In this document: one piece after another, positions 24,501-36,576 of the stretch
How the letters are laid out: each line of letters opens with the position of its first letter
Position numbering within the stretch: position 1 is the stretch's first letter
From: Lunularia cruciata
Lineage: Eukaryota > Streptophyta > Marchantiopsida > Lunulariales > Lunulariaceae
Direction: 5' to 3'
NCBI GenBank assembly: GCA_948567375.1
Contig: OX419761.1
Location: 59,460,501 to 59,524,500, forward strand
Length of the DNA: 64,000 bases
Program-made: the position numbers and the translations under genes
The notes under the pieces: model-generated
Seen by the model: only the letters and a program-made list of their open reading frames with translations
The model's database searches: none
What the model was told of the DNA's origin: nothing

Positions 24501-26422
24501 AGCTGATCCAAACAAGTAGATACAGAGCTGCAACCCATTCCTCTCTTTCCGAGGAGGAAACATAAGCCAAGTCGATAGAAAGAAGAAGGGAAAATTGACA
24601 CAATCCCATGAGCAGCATCAACTGTAAAAGGTATGCATCGTGTAAGAAAGGCAGCAAGCCTTCTCGAGTAGAAACTGAGGATGCATCGGAAACTGGAAGC
24701 AGAGGGAAACCATCTAGCGAGTAGGAAGATACATTCAAAAGCAAAGGGAAAGCTTGAACAAGTAAAAAAACATAGTGTTAGTAGATAATGGCTGGGCTGG
24801 AGCGAAGTGTGAGAGGACTGGGTATAGGGAAATGAGAGGTGAGAGGACTGGATAGCAATATTTAGAGTATGCTCTATGAGCTCACCAGTCCTAAAACACT
24901 AAACAGTACAAGGAAGCAGTCAGAGTGCCATATTAAGCCTGCATGGAAGCACAAACCAGTTCATCAGTCCCCCACGAAGTGTCAAAGTAGCTGGGCGAAT
25001 CCCAGTACCCCTCGTTCAGAGTTTCTGTCAGAAAGCTCATGAGTGCCAAAGCAAACTCGCTTGCTTCCAAAAAGTACCGTTCAGGAGTGATCGTAATGCA
25101 ATATGTAGTAAACAGAATGCAATATGAAAATGGTGAAATTAGCAGAAGCAAAGAGTTGAGAGCTGAGTAAGAACAAAGAGAAAAGCTAGAAGAGAAGAGG
25201 GAGAGTATCAGAGGAGAGCGAGAGAATGAGAGAGGTCGTCTGCGAGAGGCCGTGTACGTGATAGGAGCGAGTAGCCAGAGGGTGTTACCCGTGTGGACCG
25301 AGGCAGGAAACAGTAAAATACGTCTTAAACAAAATACAAGAAGAGAAATACAAAATGGTAGACTTAGAGGGCCCGGCCATGTGACCAGCTACTGGCGGAC
25401 TGGTTGAGAGAACTGTGTTTCTCAGATCTCTGTAGATACTCTAACACCAGTATAGCAATGTATGTTTTTCTCTTTCTGGTGGTGGAGGTTGGGAGTAAAT
25501 ATCAGTAGATCCAAGCATCACAAAAGTAGAGGGAGAAAAAGTGGATACAACAATCTGGAATGAACAGGATGAAGGGTATAATTAAAAAGCAGAAAAATGG
25601 ATTGCAGTTACCATGCTAAGCATATACGATCGATAGAACATTGAGAGCAATTCTTACAGAAGCAAACGCAGCATGCAGACAGTAGTGATCCAGACATCAG
25701 ATGAAGCATTGGAGGCAGATGATGTTATTTAGAGTGAAAAGCATTCCTTAAATAGCAAAAGAACAGGCAGACCAAGAACCGTTAGTCGGAGAGTGGGGAG
25801 AGTCTCAACAAGGCTTATCCCGTACATATAACGTTGGCAACCAGTACTATGCAAACGCCTACAGGGGGGCTTAACGAGAAGCTCCCCGCCTTTTCAAGAA
25901 AGAGGAATAAACTAGTTTTCGCCAAATTCATTTCGAAACAACTCAGCCATAATGTAATTGATCAACCAAAGAGAACCAAGGTAAGGCTGTTCAAACCTGC
26001 TACCATTATTGCTCAGGTTCAAACTTCTGAACTTACTGTTCAGGTTGAATGGTGCTTTACAATCTTACAAAACCTAGCCTAAAACTTTTATCAAGTCATG
26101 TGAACAGAGAAAGCAAAACTCCTGGATCTCGATGCTCTCAGAGTTCACCATTGAAAACTATTTGTTTTTTATGATCAGAAGATAAGATTCCCTGATTACA
26201 ATTTCTGTTTATTACCTTCACTCGATGGGAAGTATCGAGCCAGTGTGTCGAGCCATGACATGCTAAATGAACGGAATTTAGTGATTGTAAAATAATAGGT
26301 AAAATCCCTAACGTATGCTCTAGCAAGCTTCTTAAGGGTTTCAAACAAGAGAACACTTACCCAGAATGAAAGTAGAGGCCGGAAGTCTCGTCAAGCACAA
26401 ATCCAGTGTCGTTATTGGCCAT
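12565..26422 (-). CDS. OCRE/G-patch domain protein (AGGF1-like, plant D111/G-patch type)
   Basis: Exons, in transcript order: 26422-26361, 15894-15362, 15051-14991, 14713-13884, 13718-13465, 13272-13198, 13056-12835, 12651-12565. All introns are GT-AG and phases join exactly to give 707 residues. Residues 10-50 form the aromatic OCRE-type repeat (LYFHSG, FYHDPTAGWYYN, GVYYTFEEG); a weaker one (YWYYDKDSRAYY) lies near the end of exon 2. Acidic EEGEW is at 312-316. The plant-conserved blocks AQYGQVV (413), VDLWDW (432), KLHPS (466) and YDSSNP (515) follow, then RDRAAERR (611), HGGFGIGPGQK, and a C-terminal G-patch (GMGWKEGETLG to GRAGLGWG). Animal AGGF1 has OCRE, FHA and G-patch domains; no FHA motif is visible here. 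G-patch proteins generally activate DEAH-box helicases, so a nuclear role in RNA processing is inferred. Intron 1 is 10.5 kb and full of repeats; the other introns are 62 to 310 bases. The start at 26422 gives MANNDTGFVLDET, matching the expected N-terminus. Confidence 0.9.
20240..21440 (-). pseudogene. Broken reverse transcriptase inside intron 1
   Basis: On the minus strand the blocks run from high to low coordinates: a leader frame (21436-21107), a block reading WILFLFDNLYITFR and then RQVVGIPMGT near 20870, ANLYLFTYELDFIRRLVE, YVWRYVDDLLAVGS near 20720 (the catalytic Y-x-DD box), then after a frame shift IYPRLSCELA, ISQDDFLIFISIYDKKELPHF and a tail ending near 20240. GIPMGT and YVDD are reverse transcriptase motifs B' and C, and the following IYP and YDK blocks match a eukaryotic RT family with GIPMGTNCAP-type signatures. 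At least two frame shifts and several stops are present. The clade (Penelope-like or another) could not be decided; no GIY-YIG endonuclease was seen. It differs from the relic at 5540-8790. Confidence 0.7.
25390..25434 (-). mobile_element. Second fragment of the RT 3' end
   Basis: About 40 bases containing GAGAGAACT and TTTCTCAGATCTCTGTAGAT match the 3' end of the broken reverse transcriptase at 20262-20303. On the minus strand both read IYRDLRN and VLST. A second, mostly deleted copy therefore sits at the other end of the array. Confidence 0.6.
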
Positions 26423-27611
26423 GTTATCTTACAGCAACATACGTCCCACCCCGCTCATCTGGCGTCCCAAAATAATCTATTCAAGTTCCGCGTCAGGCTA
26501 AGCATTGCTAGGCAATAAGAAGCTGATACGAGTAAAGGGGTGAACAAACCCTGATGCCTCTTGTAAGCCAGGAAACCCTTTGGACTACGAATTTCCTGAT
26601 CCAAGAGTAGAGTCATGTACAACTGCGAACATAGCACATAATATCTACACTGTATGAACCCCATTAACGACAATTCACCTCTGTAAAGAAATTGACACAG
26701 TTTAGAGACATTATCTGGGTAATTGACATGTCCTTATGAAGAAACTCCAAGGTAACATGATGTAGAATCATGTGTCTTGTCACGCCGAAATTCCCAAAAC
26801 TTCGAAATGTTGCATTACTATGGTTTTAAAATTGACACGTACCAATTCGTCGAAACTACCGCAATTCCAATTGTTGATGTGGGAAGGCAAGCTGCCTTCC
26901 TTCCCGCACATTCACTTTGATCTTTCCCAGAAAACGCCTGTAAAGAATTCCGTCATCCGAAAATGAGGTAAATCAAGCTGGATTCGATAACACTCTGCCT
27001 CCCGTGCTCTCACAGATATGAACAGATGAATTTAAGAACAACGGCTTCAATCGAAAACGATCCTCATCATCCTTTACCAGGAAGTATTAAATTTTTAAAA
27101 TCTGCCACCCCCATAAATCGAAAAAACCCCCAGTTAAGAGCATTAGAGTAAATACCAGTGACACGGACTGATTTCATGCAGGGAACTTCACTTTCGAGTA
27201 CCAAGAACTGAAAGCTAGCTAAAAAGTAAAACAAGCCTCTGACCTCGAATTGAACCCTTCCTTCCATATCCTGGACCTTCCTAAAATGGAACAACCTGAA
27301 ATAGAACCAAAACCCTGCCTGTTCCCGCAGCAATTTGGAGGGGGAAATTGTAACTGTTCGAAGATTTTGGATACTCCACAATCTTTTAGACAGAAGCTGT
27401 CCTAAACTTCAATAGGCAGCTGTGAATAATCTATCAAACAATCCACATCAAGCATCCTATCAGCAGATACGTGACTACTTCAGTAAATGTGCTACTGTAA
27501 ATAAACATGGATCGCCTGTGTTCCTCATGTTTCTTGCAGATTTGAAGATTATGTCTAGCGAATCTCCTACTGTAGCGTAGGGCCTAACATTTTCCCTAAC
27601 TCTTAAGGCAA

Positions 27612-27643
27612 CTTCCATCATTCGTGTTAACTACGCGGTCGCC
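27612..27643 (+). repeat. Dispersed 33-bp motif, copy 3
   Basis: Begins CTTCCATCATTCGTGTTAA and ends CTACGCGGTCGCC. It aligns closely with 38246-38279 and with the arms at 9923-10086. It lies between two copies of CTCTTAAGGCAAC (27599 and 27653). Confidence 0.6.
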
Positions 27644-27894
27644 CGTTTCACTCTTAAGGCAACACTGCACTGTGTTGTTGAATTTAATTACTTCTACACC
27701 GAATATATTTCAAGAAATTATAAATATTAAATTTCAATAATAGCTATAATTACAACGATTATGAATATTAGATCTATATATAAACAACTTGGGCAGCAAA
27801 TGAAGAGTGTTTTTGCTATTTCTCCATTTTTGAGTAAGTGCATGTAAACAGTTCCTCGATGTTTTAATCTCCAAGTTTCCACATGTACCAGAAC

Positions 27895-28135
27895 TCATAC
27901 AAATAGTAAGGAAGAGTTTCTTGTAGTATTTGCGCAGGAATTTCAAAAGGGTGGGTACTCGGTTAAACATAAAGTAGAATAGATTATTTAATGGAACTTG
28001 CCAGGTAAATTAATAATCTTGCAAATAATAAGGAAAAGTTTCTCATGATATTTACCAATGGATTGTATGAGGGTTGATACTCGGTTAAACATGGAGTAGA
28101 ACGTAATAATTACTCTAATAAATGTGCTTGCAGAT
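27895..28135. repeat. 122-bp tandem duplication, two copies
   Basis: The landmark ACTCGGTTAAACAT occurs at 27957 and 28079, 122 bases apart. It is preceded in both copies by AAATARTAAGGAARAGTTTC and followed by RGAGTAGAA or AAAGTAGAA. The copies are diverged and AT-rich, with no coding frame kept. Confidence 0.75.
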
Positions 28136-28457
28136 TAATAATCATAATAATGCAAGGTCTTAGAGTATTTATATTAACCATGTGTCTTTCATAAAGAGAT
28201 GCAACATTATTTGAAAAGAATGCGCATGTTTTAGCATGAAAATATGTAGATTTAGGATCTTAATATACTTTAACAAATAGAATTTTTCTTCTTTCCTCAG
28301 AAAATTATAAATTTTAGAAATTGTAAATTCAGTTTTATACCAATAAGCCATTGAAGCACAAAAAGAAACTGCATAACCCACCACATCCCCATCCGTTTCC
28401 CGTGCAGTCGAGTAATCTGTGTCAACTCCGATACCAAAACCCGAAGAACCGAAAAGC

Positions 28458-28470
28458 TTAGGGTTTAGGG
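28458..28470 (+). promoter_or_regulatory. Telo-box / short telomere-like motif
   Basis: Reads TTAGGGTTTAGGG, nearly two plant telomere units, with a further TTTAGGG at 28481-28487. Such telo-boxes are common in plant promoters, often of translation or cell-cycle genes, and are also left by telomere-mediated repair. No gene start is evident within a few hundred bases, so its role is open. Confidence 0.4.
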
Positions 28471-28952
28471 AACCGGAAAGTTTAGGGAGAGTTTATGGGA
28501 GCCGGAGCAGAACGAGACCCTGTGCCCTTGATTTGGCCAGAAACTCGCTTCCCCTAGTGGAAGTGTCTGGTTTCGCGGATTCGCACATCCGTTTCCTCGG
28601 CAGTCTCCAGTTACTGCGAGTCAAGACGGTTTTGTCATGGGATGACAGTTGCGATCAATTTGGTGGGATCTTGAAAATTTGAAACCTTGGCTACAAAGAG
28701 TTGCAATAGCCGGGTGGCTACAAAGTGATCAATATGGTGCAGTGGAAGGAAAACTGGGGAGGTTGAAAGAACAGGTGACTTTGTGTTTACACATATTGAT
28801 AATCTGTGTAAAAGTTGGGTGGCAAGTACCAACAGAAGGGATGCACAGATGATTATTTTCTTCTTTAAACGCAGCGAATTCTAGCAAGGATTCGTCTCCT
28901 CTACTTCTTGTGGTTTTGTGCTCTTGAGAACACTGTATCGGTACCAGAGTGA

Positions 28953-28958
28953 TTTATT
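28953..28958 (-). terminator. Candidate polyadenylation signal of the ABCA gene
   Basis: AATAAA on the minus strand, about 610 bases past the ABCA stop codon, is the nearest such signal noticed. It would imply a 3' untranslated region of about 630 bases. There is no transcript support. Confidence 0.3.
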
Positions 28959-29567
28959 ACATTCTGATGATCACAGCTTATATATCATGTTTTATCACGG
29001 TACGAGTGTGGCTGAAATATTGAAATGATTGTACTTACGTGGATCATATCCTTGTAATCCTACGTGTCGGGAGAACAATGTCATCAAAAGAGCCGGACGA
29101 TTACGGTTCTGAATCCAGGCCGGATGAGGACATGGCGTAGTTTTCAGAGAGCGGACTGGTGCTTGAAATTTTCACGTTAAGAAAGTCTCACCAGTAGACG
29201 AAGTATGGAAGGAGGGAGAGTTTGTTTCTCCAAAAAATTATGTACAAATCAATCACCGTTTCACGAAGGGAAAAACGACAGCCAACTATAAATAAAGATC
29301 CGACTAAAACACATCCAATCTTGTGACTGTCAGTAATTTTACCTCTCAATGTAAGCTGCAAGATGAGTGTCTGTAACGCTCTATACGGATTAGTGGACAT
29401 TGTTATGAGATACTTCCCAGGACTATACCAGCTATGCCAGAAATCGAGAAGAAAGTTGTGAGGTTCTACAAGATGACTAATCAAGGGGTTCACTAATGTT
29501 ACAAATACCGGCTCAGAGGGCGTGATGGGAGATAAGAGCAAGGAGAATGAAAACTTGTAGAAAGAGT

Positions 29568-32500
29568 CTACGACAGGGGTACGTTTCCTTGCGCATCGCG
29601 GGCAACTTTGATAAACACATCTTCGAGGGTGGTATCAGCAATTCCCCAAGCTTGGATGTGAAGGGTTCTTTTAGCCCTCTCCACCGCTGCAAAGATCTGG
29701 GCGATGGTGACATCAGCTTTGGGTATTTCGAACTTTTGTGTGCCAGCAAGCCCATATACTTTTAAGGCATTCGGAGACAACGAATTTACCAGGTTACGAA
29801 CATCATCCTCCTCTTCGACTGGTGTCGTCATAGTGAGCACATGAGAGCCACCATACCTTGACGTCAGTTCCTTGGAATTCCCAACGCACTGAAGTTGGCC
29901 GTTGACGAAGATGCCCAACCGATCGCAAAGAGCCTCAGCTTCTTCCATAGAATGGGTGGTGAGGATAATGGCCCGGTTCTTTTTGGCCTGCTTCACGACG
30001 CTCCACAGATTGTTGCGAGAAGCTGGATCGAGTCCAGTACTGGGCTCGTCCATGTACACCACTTGCGGATCACCTATCAAGGAAATGGCTACACTTAATC
30101 TACGCTTCATCCCACCACTATATTTGCCTGACCTTTTGTTGCCCACGGTAAAAAGGTTGACGCTTTTCAGTGATGCTTCTACAGCACTTTCGAGAGCAGC
30201 ACCTTTCAGATTCTTCAGCCGACCATAGAACAGCAAGTGCTCCTTAGCAGTTAGAGTTTCCCAGATCAAATCATGCTGCGGGCAAACACCCATACTCGTG
30301 TAAATCCTATCCATATCTGTCCGGATGTCTAGTCCTTGAATATATGCTGTCCCTGAAGTGGGCGTCAGGAGTCCAATCATCATGTTGATAGTTGAAGTCT
30401 TCCCTGCACCATTTGGCCCGAGCATACCGAAGCACTCACTACGTTGGATTGCCAAAGAAAGCCCACGAACAGCATATTTATCAGGATTCCCATCTGTTCC
30501 AGGGTAGACCTTCTTCAGATTGTCACAAACGATACTGTACGAATCGTTCGGTGAATCCCGTAAACTTTCCACCACCCCTCTCTGCATGTCAGAACAGGAT
30601 CTGTTAGCACGTCAGCCAAGCTTGACTTTCCCACGGAGGCCTAAATATAGAACGAGCGATCACGAAACCTCAACTCTTCAATCCGAGCTCGGGCTAAAGG
30701 ACAGGAACTAAGCAGCGAGAAGGTTCCGAGGGTGATTGTCTCGACAAAGAGCGACACATGTAACTGTTCAAATGCAACCAGTAAAACTTAATTTCATACC
30801 CTTTCCAGCCTAAAACGCCGTTCATAACATTCACGACAGGGTCCAAGCTGTTCAAAGACATACAGAAACTACAAAACATAATGCACAAGTTGACTCTTTG
30901 GCCAAGGAGGACACGCAAACTTAAATAGGAACTAGAAGGGAGATAATGCCAAATGTTTAATCTGCATTTTCGGATTTACTTCATACTGTAGCTCAATTGT
31001 AGGCAAAGTTGAATAGAATTTATCGGGATGAGATCTCACCTCTTGAGCGACGTCGATCTTTTCCATTTCTACATTTACATCTGTGCCTCTAACCAGAGAT
31101 TTCGCTGGCGCTGAAGTATTCGAACTCTTTTTATATCCGAGGAAGAAAAGAGGGTGTTTCTTCACCCCACTGCCAGACTGGACAACTTGATCAAAGTACC
31201 ACGCTAGTATTATGAAAACCAACCATTCGACAGCTTGGATCACCCAAACGTCTACCAACCCATTATCCTTGTCAGATAAGTTTTTCCATCTCATGCCGTC
31301 TGTGCCCTGGAAATTACCGACAAAGGAGTATTGGCCAAATTCATAGAGACCACGATACAGCGAGAAAGGAGGAAGAAGTTCCATCGCCAAGATCCAACCC
31401 CCTGCACAGGGCAAACAGGAGTTACTAGGAGTCACTAGACTCAATGATTGTCATCTCATAATCTCATACAATATAACACAAAATGACAGAATACAAAACA
31501 ATACAATACCATAAAATGTAATAGAATATAACAGAAAGTGATTGGAAGTCAGGCCATAGATTAAATACTTACTGCCTGTGTTCTTATCTTCCAAGAAGAA
31601 ACCGAAAAAGAATTCGCCCATTAAGCCGAATCCGAAGACGTATAGGTAGCCGCAAACTGTCAACCAGACACCAAAACAGCCCACGTAAAGATGGGTATTC
31701 TGTAACAATTCACCAGCTAGATCTGGACCCCTAAATTCTAAGACGTGAAAACTATGTACAAGGTGCATGAGATTTACAAGATGTTGTGATTTGTAGTCCA
31801 CTGTATATCCCCCATAGTTTTTAGGAGCTAGAAGATGACGAATCTTTCTTGAAAGCATTGAACTTGAGGGACCTGAGCATGATATTTTAACAATCAATAC
31901 CCGTGACAAAAGCTTCCGATACGACTCATACACAGTGCTTACGATCTTGTGAGATCTTCTTTCCCCTGTTCCTACTTTTCAAACCTACAAGAGAACCCTA
32001 TAGTACCCATCATGGAGGAGTAAGAGTGCCCCCAGAAACAGGTACTAGGTGATTAAGTTCATGAGAACATTTAGGACTTCCATTCCAGGACGAAACACAG
32101 AGCAAGGGATTAACCTGTGGCAGTCTTCGTGTTCGAAAATATCGTAGCCGCAAGAAAACCTAAGGAGATTTGCAGATTGAGAAAGATGAAGTAGAAGATG
32201 AATTGTAGAAGGTAAGAATTGAGCCTGAAAAATTGTAAACCTGCACACCAACCACGTGCATTCCCAGAACACTTTTATTGCCATTTCCCAGCTCAAAGAT
32301 TAATTGAAAGAAGAGTTGAGCATGTTAAGCGTGAGCAATGCAACCAACGTGCGTAAGGATATGATTTTACTAATGATGGATCTCCTAAAAGTGTGAAAAT
32401 TCAAAAACTTTGAATCCCGTTCAGAACGGTATGCGAGGTATGTGTACCTATGATGGAACCGAAAAACACGAAAAAACAGAAGTACACTATTGAAAGTGCC

Positions 32501-35500
32501 AAGAAGTAGACGTAAGTTATTGCCCAGTATGCCTTATCCCCCAGACCATGCATCTTCATCATCATTCGTAGGTTCTTTTGTTTCTCGTACACCAGTGAGG
32601 TCAAAACAATCTGCATCATATCTCACAGAAAATAAATTTCAAAGAACGGGCATGCAAGCTCTTCAAGATGAAACTCTCTGGACTTTAAGCTGAATGCTAT
32701 ATACAAGTTCACTAGGTATGACAACTGAGACAACTGAGACATGTGCATCAGGAGTCAAAGTAGTTAAGATATCCATTTTCTTTGCATAGGTTTAATTAAA
32801 ACTGTCATTGATGATATAGTCATAGACACATCATCGCGCGGAATGGCTACTAAGAAAAGTTTGGATTTGAGTCCGGTCGACATTATAATCAGGTAAGAAT
32901 TGGCTACTCACCGGTAAGAGTAATGCCGCAACCCACATGTAAAAGAGGGGTCCTAGAAGAGAGGTCAAGTCCAGGCGAAGTTGCGATGAGGCTCTAGGCA
33001 TTTCTTTCACGAACCACAGCGGCAATTCCGCCTGAGGTCCTAACACGAACCGCAGAAATGCTTGGGCGGCCTGCAATAGGCAACAGTACCTTACAATGAG
33101 CTCTTCCGAATCTGCCAATCCTAGGTTCTGTTGATCCCTGAATATATTTACACTAACTTTGCGTTCAAAGACCAGATTAAGAACAGGGGTCCAGTTTGGG
33201 CACCAGATTCATAGACCGAGTAACCCGCGCGTATCCTGGAGGAGATTGACTCGTATCATTAACCATGGTCTGGTTATAAAATATAGAAACGTCGAAGTTG
33301 GTCAAAGACGTATCTCTAAAATCATAAGCTGCACCCAACAAGGCAGTAAGTACTTAAATTAGTTACCATACGGCAACCAACAAGCAGGCTGATTAGAGGA
33401 TAATAAAAGACGCTGGCGATTAGAAATCCCACTGTTACCTTGACGGTGTGAGGCACAGCTCACCTGTAACATATTCATTGCTTTCTATCTGATCCGGATT
33501 TCCCACAGGGTCTCCTTTCCTAAAACCCTTGTAGATTGCAGTGTTTATTAGACTGACATCTTCCCGAAATACCAGTTGTGTTGTCAAGCATTGAAAATCT
33601 GCAAGATTAAGAAGAGGGTTTCAACAACTTTAGAGGCATATGGTCTTTGGTCGACTACTGTATAAATCTACGCCATAGAAGCCAGAAGCAAGCTATACTA
33701 CAAGTCACGGGAGCATGAAGACATACTTGCATTAACTGGAACGCCGTTGAGGGAGATGGAGGCAGTAAGGTCGGTTTGACCAACACACGATCCGTTCCGA
33801 AGGACGTACAGTGAATCAGGCTCCAGGAAACCAGGTTCGATGATCAATGACCTCTCTAGTTCTGAAGAGGATCCCTGCATAGCCCAGATGTTGATAGTGA
33901 GATATGATTTATTTCGTTTTACTCGCAAGGTTCTTTACACAGTTGGAAACATGCCGGGATTTCTCCTACGCAAATACGGTACATTGGCTACATGTGGAGA
34001 TGGACCAGAAAAATGCCAATTGGCTTGAGAGGCAAGGAACGGAACAGACGATGAGCACAATACTTACCAATATCACATCTGATAGCTGTCTCAATGTATC
34101 CGTGTCGTTTGATGGGTTGCTTAACATCAGCCCTGTCGCTAAGGCTGACACAGCAAGACATAGTAATCGAGATTAATTTCATGCAGAGGCAAGCGAATTC
34201 TAAGCTGTGAAGCTCAAAAAAGTGTCAAGCATAGCCAATAACGGCAGTTTCGTACCACGAGTTTATATACCTTCTTGTGGTCAGTATAAGGTGCTAACCC
34301 TAAACCCATAACAGGCAATAAAATGCTGTAGCTAAGGGAACACGAGAAAATAGACAATGCTGGATTTAAAGCTATTTTCTCCACTTCCTAAATTTCGGCT
34401 TCATCTCAATATAATCTCAGCCAGATTCAGAAAATAAAAAGCGGAGCATCCGAGTAGAGAAACACGGGGAGCATCTTCTAAAGCTGAAGCCCAAAGGATT
34501 ATGGGAACAGGAGCGTTTGTTCCCTTGAAATGATACGTGTTACTGTAGGGCCTGGAAGAAGGAAAAGTAGCTTTCTTCAGCAGGGGCAGAAGAAAGCTCT
34601 TGGAATGGGAAGCATTTAAAGCGAGCAGGTTAACGCCAAGTCACACCCCACACACAGTAGTCATAAACTCGGAGTTACCTGTATTCTTGTGATGTTAATT
34701 AGCTTACTCCTTAGCCTCTATAACAAAGTTGTTGTTCGGACTTGATGTTAGAGAATCATAATGACGTTCTACTTATGCCTGTTAACCTCACGGCCTGGAA
34801 GTTATATCCTACAAGTGGAAAATATGCATTATAACGTCTTCCATGTTTCCAATTTCTGACTTCACAGAACAAAGGAGGAAAACCGAACACAACAGAAGGA
34901 ACAAGAGAATCAGAATAAGAACGTGGCATGGAAAAGGTACAAGGTTCCTTTACGCCACCCATATAGTGAAGTAGGCGTTTTTGCTCCATTCGGTTCAGAA
35001 CTGAATTTCGCGAATTACTATTTACTGACTCGTGGGGCTACTCTTAAAACAAACCATAAGTAGGTTCAATATGTCCATTCAACTCCTATTTTAGCCAGGA
35101 GTATAACAGCTACATTAAACTACAGAATTTGATTCATGAAATGATGAGTACCAGATGCTGTTGCTTGATCTCTGCCAGTGTAAAGTATGGTTGCAGGACG
35201 GTCCGACGCTGGAAACTCTCCATCTTGGACAATTGCTCGATAGGCTGGTCTCGGGACCTGCAGTAGTGCTGGCCATGCTGGCGGATTTGGGACCGCGCAA
35301 TATGGTGCTTGACTCGCCTCTGAGAACTGGATTCCGCACTGTCCCGTGACATCATCGCAGCCACATTTATAATCGGCGTCGTCGAACACAGTGTCGATGA
35401 CTTTTTGGAAAACGAACAACAAGAGACATATGAGGATCGGAAATAACACGATACAACAATTGCTCGAAGTGTTACGTTTCTGCAAAAATCAGCAAAGTGC

Positions 35501-36291
35501 TTAGTTAGTAAGAGCTAAAAATTTCCCAGGAAGACTCATAGCACTACAATCAAGACACATCTTTGACCTCGAATGAGAGTGTTGCAGTTTTACACTGAAC
35601 GCACCATAATAAGGGAGATTGGTCATTCTCATTAGCTTGAACGGCAAGGTTTGCTCTTCTGTCCTAATTCACGTCATGGTGCCGTTTCGGTTGATTACAA
35701 TGCTGAGCCCGAGTCCCGAGTTGGTCGACTTATCTCAGTGCACGACTTTAGTTCCCTTAGCTTGTGGAGACTACTCAGACAATATTGTGAAGACTTGAGG
35801 GAACGTAAGGACCTGACTTATTAAGAGCAGATATCTAATACATCCACTCAGAGCCGCCGGAACAAAGAAAATGAAAAGAAAGGAATAGGTCCTGTGACGA
35901 AATTGAAATTGCAGGCCATCTCTAAGATGTGCAATCAATGTGAGAAGGGAGAAATTAGATTTCCACTGAGAGTCGTATCCTACAAACAACACAACTCCTT
36001 TATCTCTGACCATACGTTTCATAGACATTACATCCAAATAAGTTGGTTCAACAGCGCAATTTCGATTTCTCGAACAGGAAATGCGCGCTCCCAGCTTTCT
36101 GCGGATAGCTTGATAAAGTGTAAAGGACACTAGATACAAACCTGGTATGTAACATTCTTGCGGAGCAGAGCATTGGCCTGAGTACTGAAGGCAGGAACAT
36201 TTAAACCAATAGGGGGCGGCCCACCATTACTCACTCCATTTCCAGTTAACGCCCGACTGTCTGGCTCCGGGCTTTGGTTGCCGGAGCTCAT
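29568..36291 (-). CDS. ABCA-subfamily half-size ABC transporter (plant AOH type)
   Basis: Twelve exons in transcript order: 36291-36142, 35479-35152, 34144-34068, 33874-33727, 33598-33464, 33328-33204, 33070-32912, 32610-32448, 32240-32115, 31656-31573, 31401-31040, 30581-29568. All are GT-AG and join in frame to 956 residues, the usual size for plant half-size ABCA proteins (about 930-985). Residues 57-76 form the first membrane segment; a Cys-rich lumenal or extracellular loop follows (CGCDDVTGQCG). Five or six further segments lie between about 350 and 585. The nucleotide-binding domain is in the last exon: Walker A GPNGAGKT (674-681), Q-loop CPQHD (Q721), signature YSGGM (773-777), Walker B VVYMDEP (793-799) and H831 in TTHS, all intact. 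The C-terminus reads TTLEDVFIKVAR, as in plant ABCA proteins. One such chain should dimerise to move lipid-like substrates; Arabidopsis relatives are linked to fatty-acid supply. An alternative ATG at 36318 would add nine residues; the one at 36291 (MSSGNQSPEP) is preferred. Confidence 0.95.
34296..34307 (-). promoter_or_regulatory. Telomere-like motif in ABCA intron 2
   Basis: AACCCTAAACCC on the plus strand, within the 1.0-kb intron between ABCA exons 2 and 3. It is probably chance or a short repair scar; recorded because a similar box occurs at 28458. Confidence 0.25.
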
Positions 36292-36551
36292 ACTCACCTC
36301 TCTACAGCTATATCTCAAGACTAATCAGTACAGAATGACACTTCAACTCTCAAAAGGTAGAGCTACAAAACTCCCACCACCAAAAACTGTATGCGAGACA
36401 ACCCTGGTCTAAGCTTCTAGATCTAAAATCTAAACTCCCGAACAGAAAACCGGATGGTCTGCCTAATCTCTTCTCATTAAAACCTCCGATACACTTCCTA
36501 CGTATATTGAAATTACTAAATAAGTTGAAATCGAAAGAGATCTTAAAACCT

Positions 36552-36576
36552 CACACACACACTCTCTCTCTCACAC
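36552..36576. repeat. (CA)n(CT)n microsatellite upstream of the ABCA start
   Basis: A CACACACACA run followed by CTCTCTCTCTC, about 260 bases upstream of the ABCA start codon. On the coding strand this is a GA/GT-rich tract, as is frequent in plant 5' leaders and core promoters. Confidence 0.8.

Larger units (their letters stand above)
15895..26360. repeat. Modular repeat array filling intron 1 of the OCRE/G-patch gene
   Basis: Most of this intron consists of copies of a unit of about 0.75 kb with three parts. Module A (GAGGACAGAAGCCGTTC... CCAGAACTCATTGAATGC) is seen near 16410, 16530, 18500, 18920, 21580, 22320, 23220 and 24370. A linker follows (AAATCGAAAGTCGAGGAAGA, CAGAGAACGAGGGAAG, then AGAGGACTGGATATAG). 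Module B (GAGTCCTAAAACACT... TTCATCAGTGCC... AGCTCATGAGTGCCAAGGC) is seen near 17400, 19390, 22125, 22800, 23115, 23990 and 24870. Full A-linker-B units occupy about 18910-19640, 21570-22310 and 22320-23045; others are truncated or rearranged, and an 85-bp internal duplication starts at 18955. Module B on the minus strand has a fairly open frame (for example GTDEVVCAF), but frame shifts differ between copies, so no shared protein is supported. Confidence 0.85.
26423..28935. other. 5' flank of the OCRE/G-patch gene and intergenic region
   Basis: No gene is recognised. The part next to 26423 should hold the promoter and 5' leader of the minus-strand OCRE/G-patch gene. The part from about 27700 to 28350 is AT-rich and carries a 122-bp tandem duplication. 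A telomere-like box is at 28458 and one copy of the dispersed 33-bp motif at 27612. Open frames such as 28419-28682 have no recognisable domain. Confidence 0.5.

Noticed and set aside
16200-25400. CRISPR-like or satellite array
   Set aside because: Units are hundreds of bases long, diverged and made of several modules, in a eukaryotic intron; there are no short repeats with spacers.
36292-36318. Upstream ATG of the ABCA gene
   Set aside because: It is in frame and possible, but adds nine residues (MRYSCREVS) without similarity to known N-termini; the ATG at 36291 is preferred.
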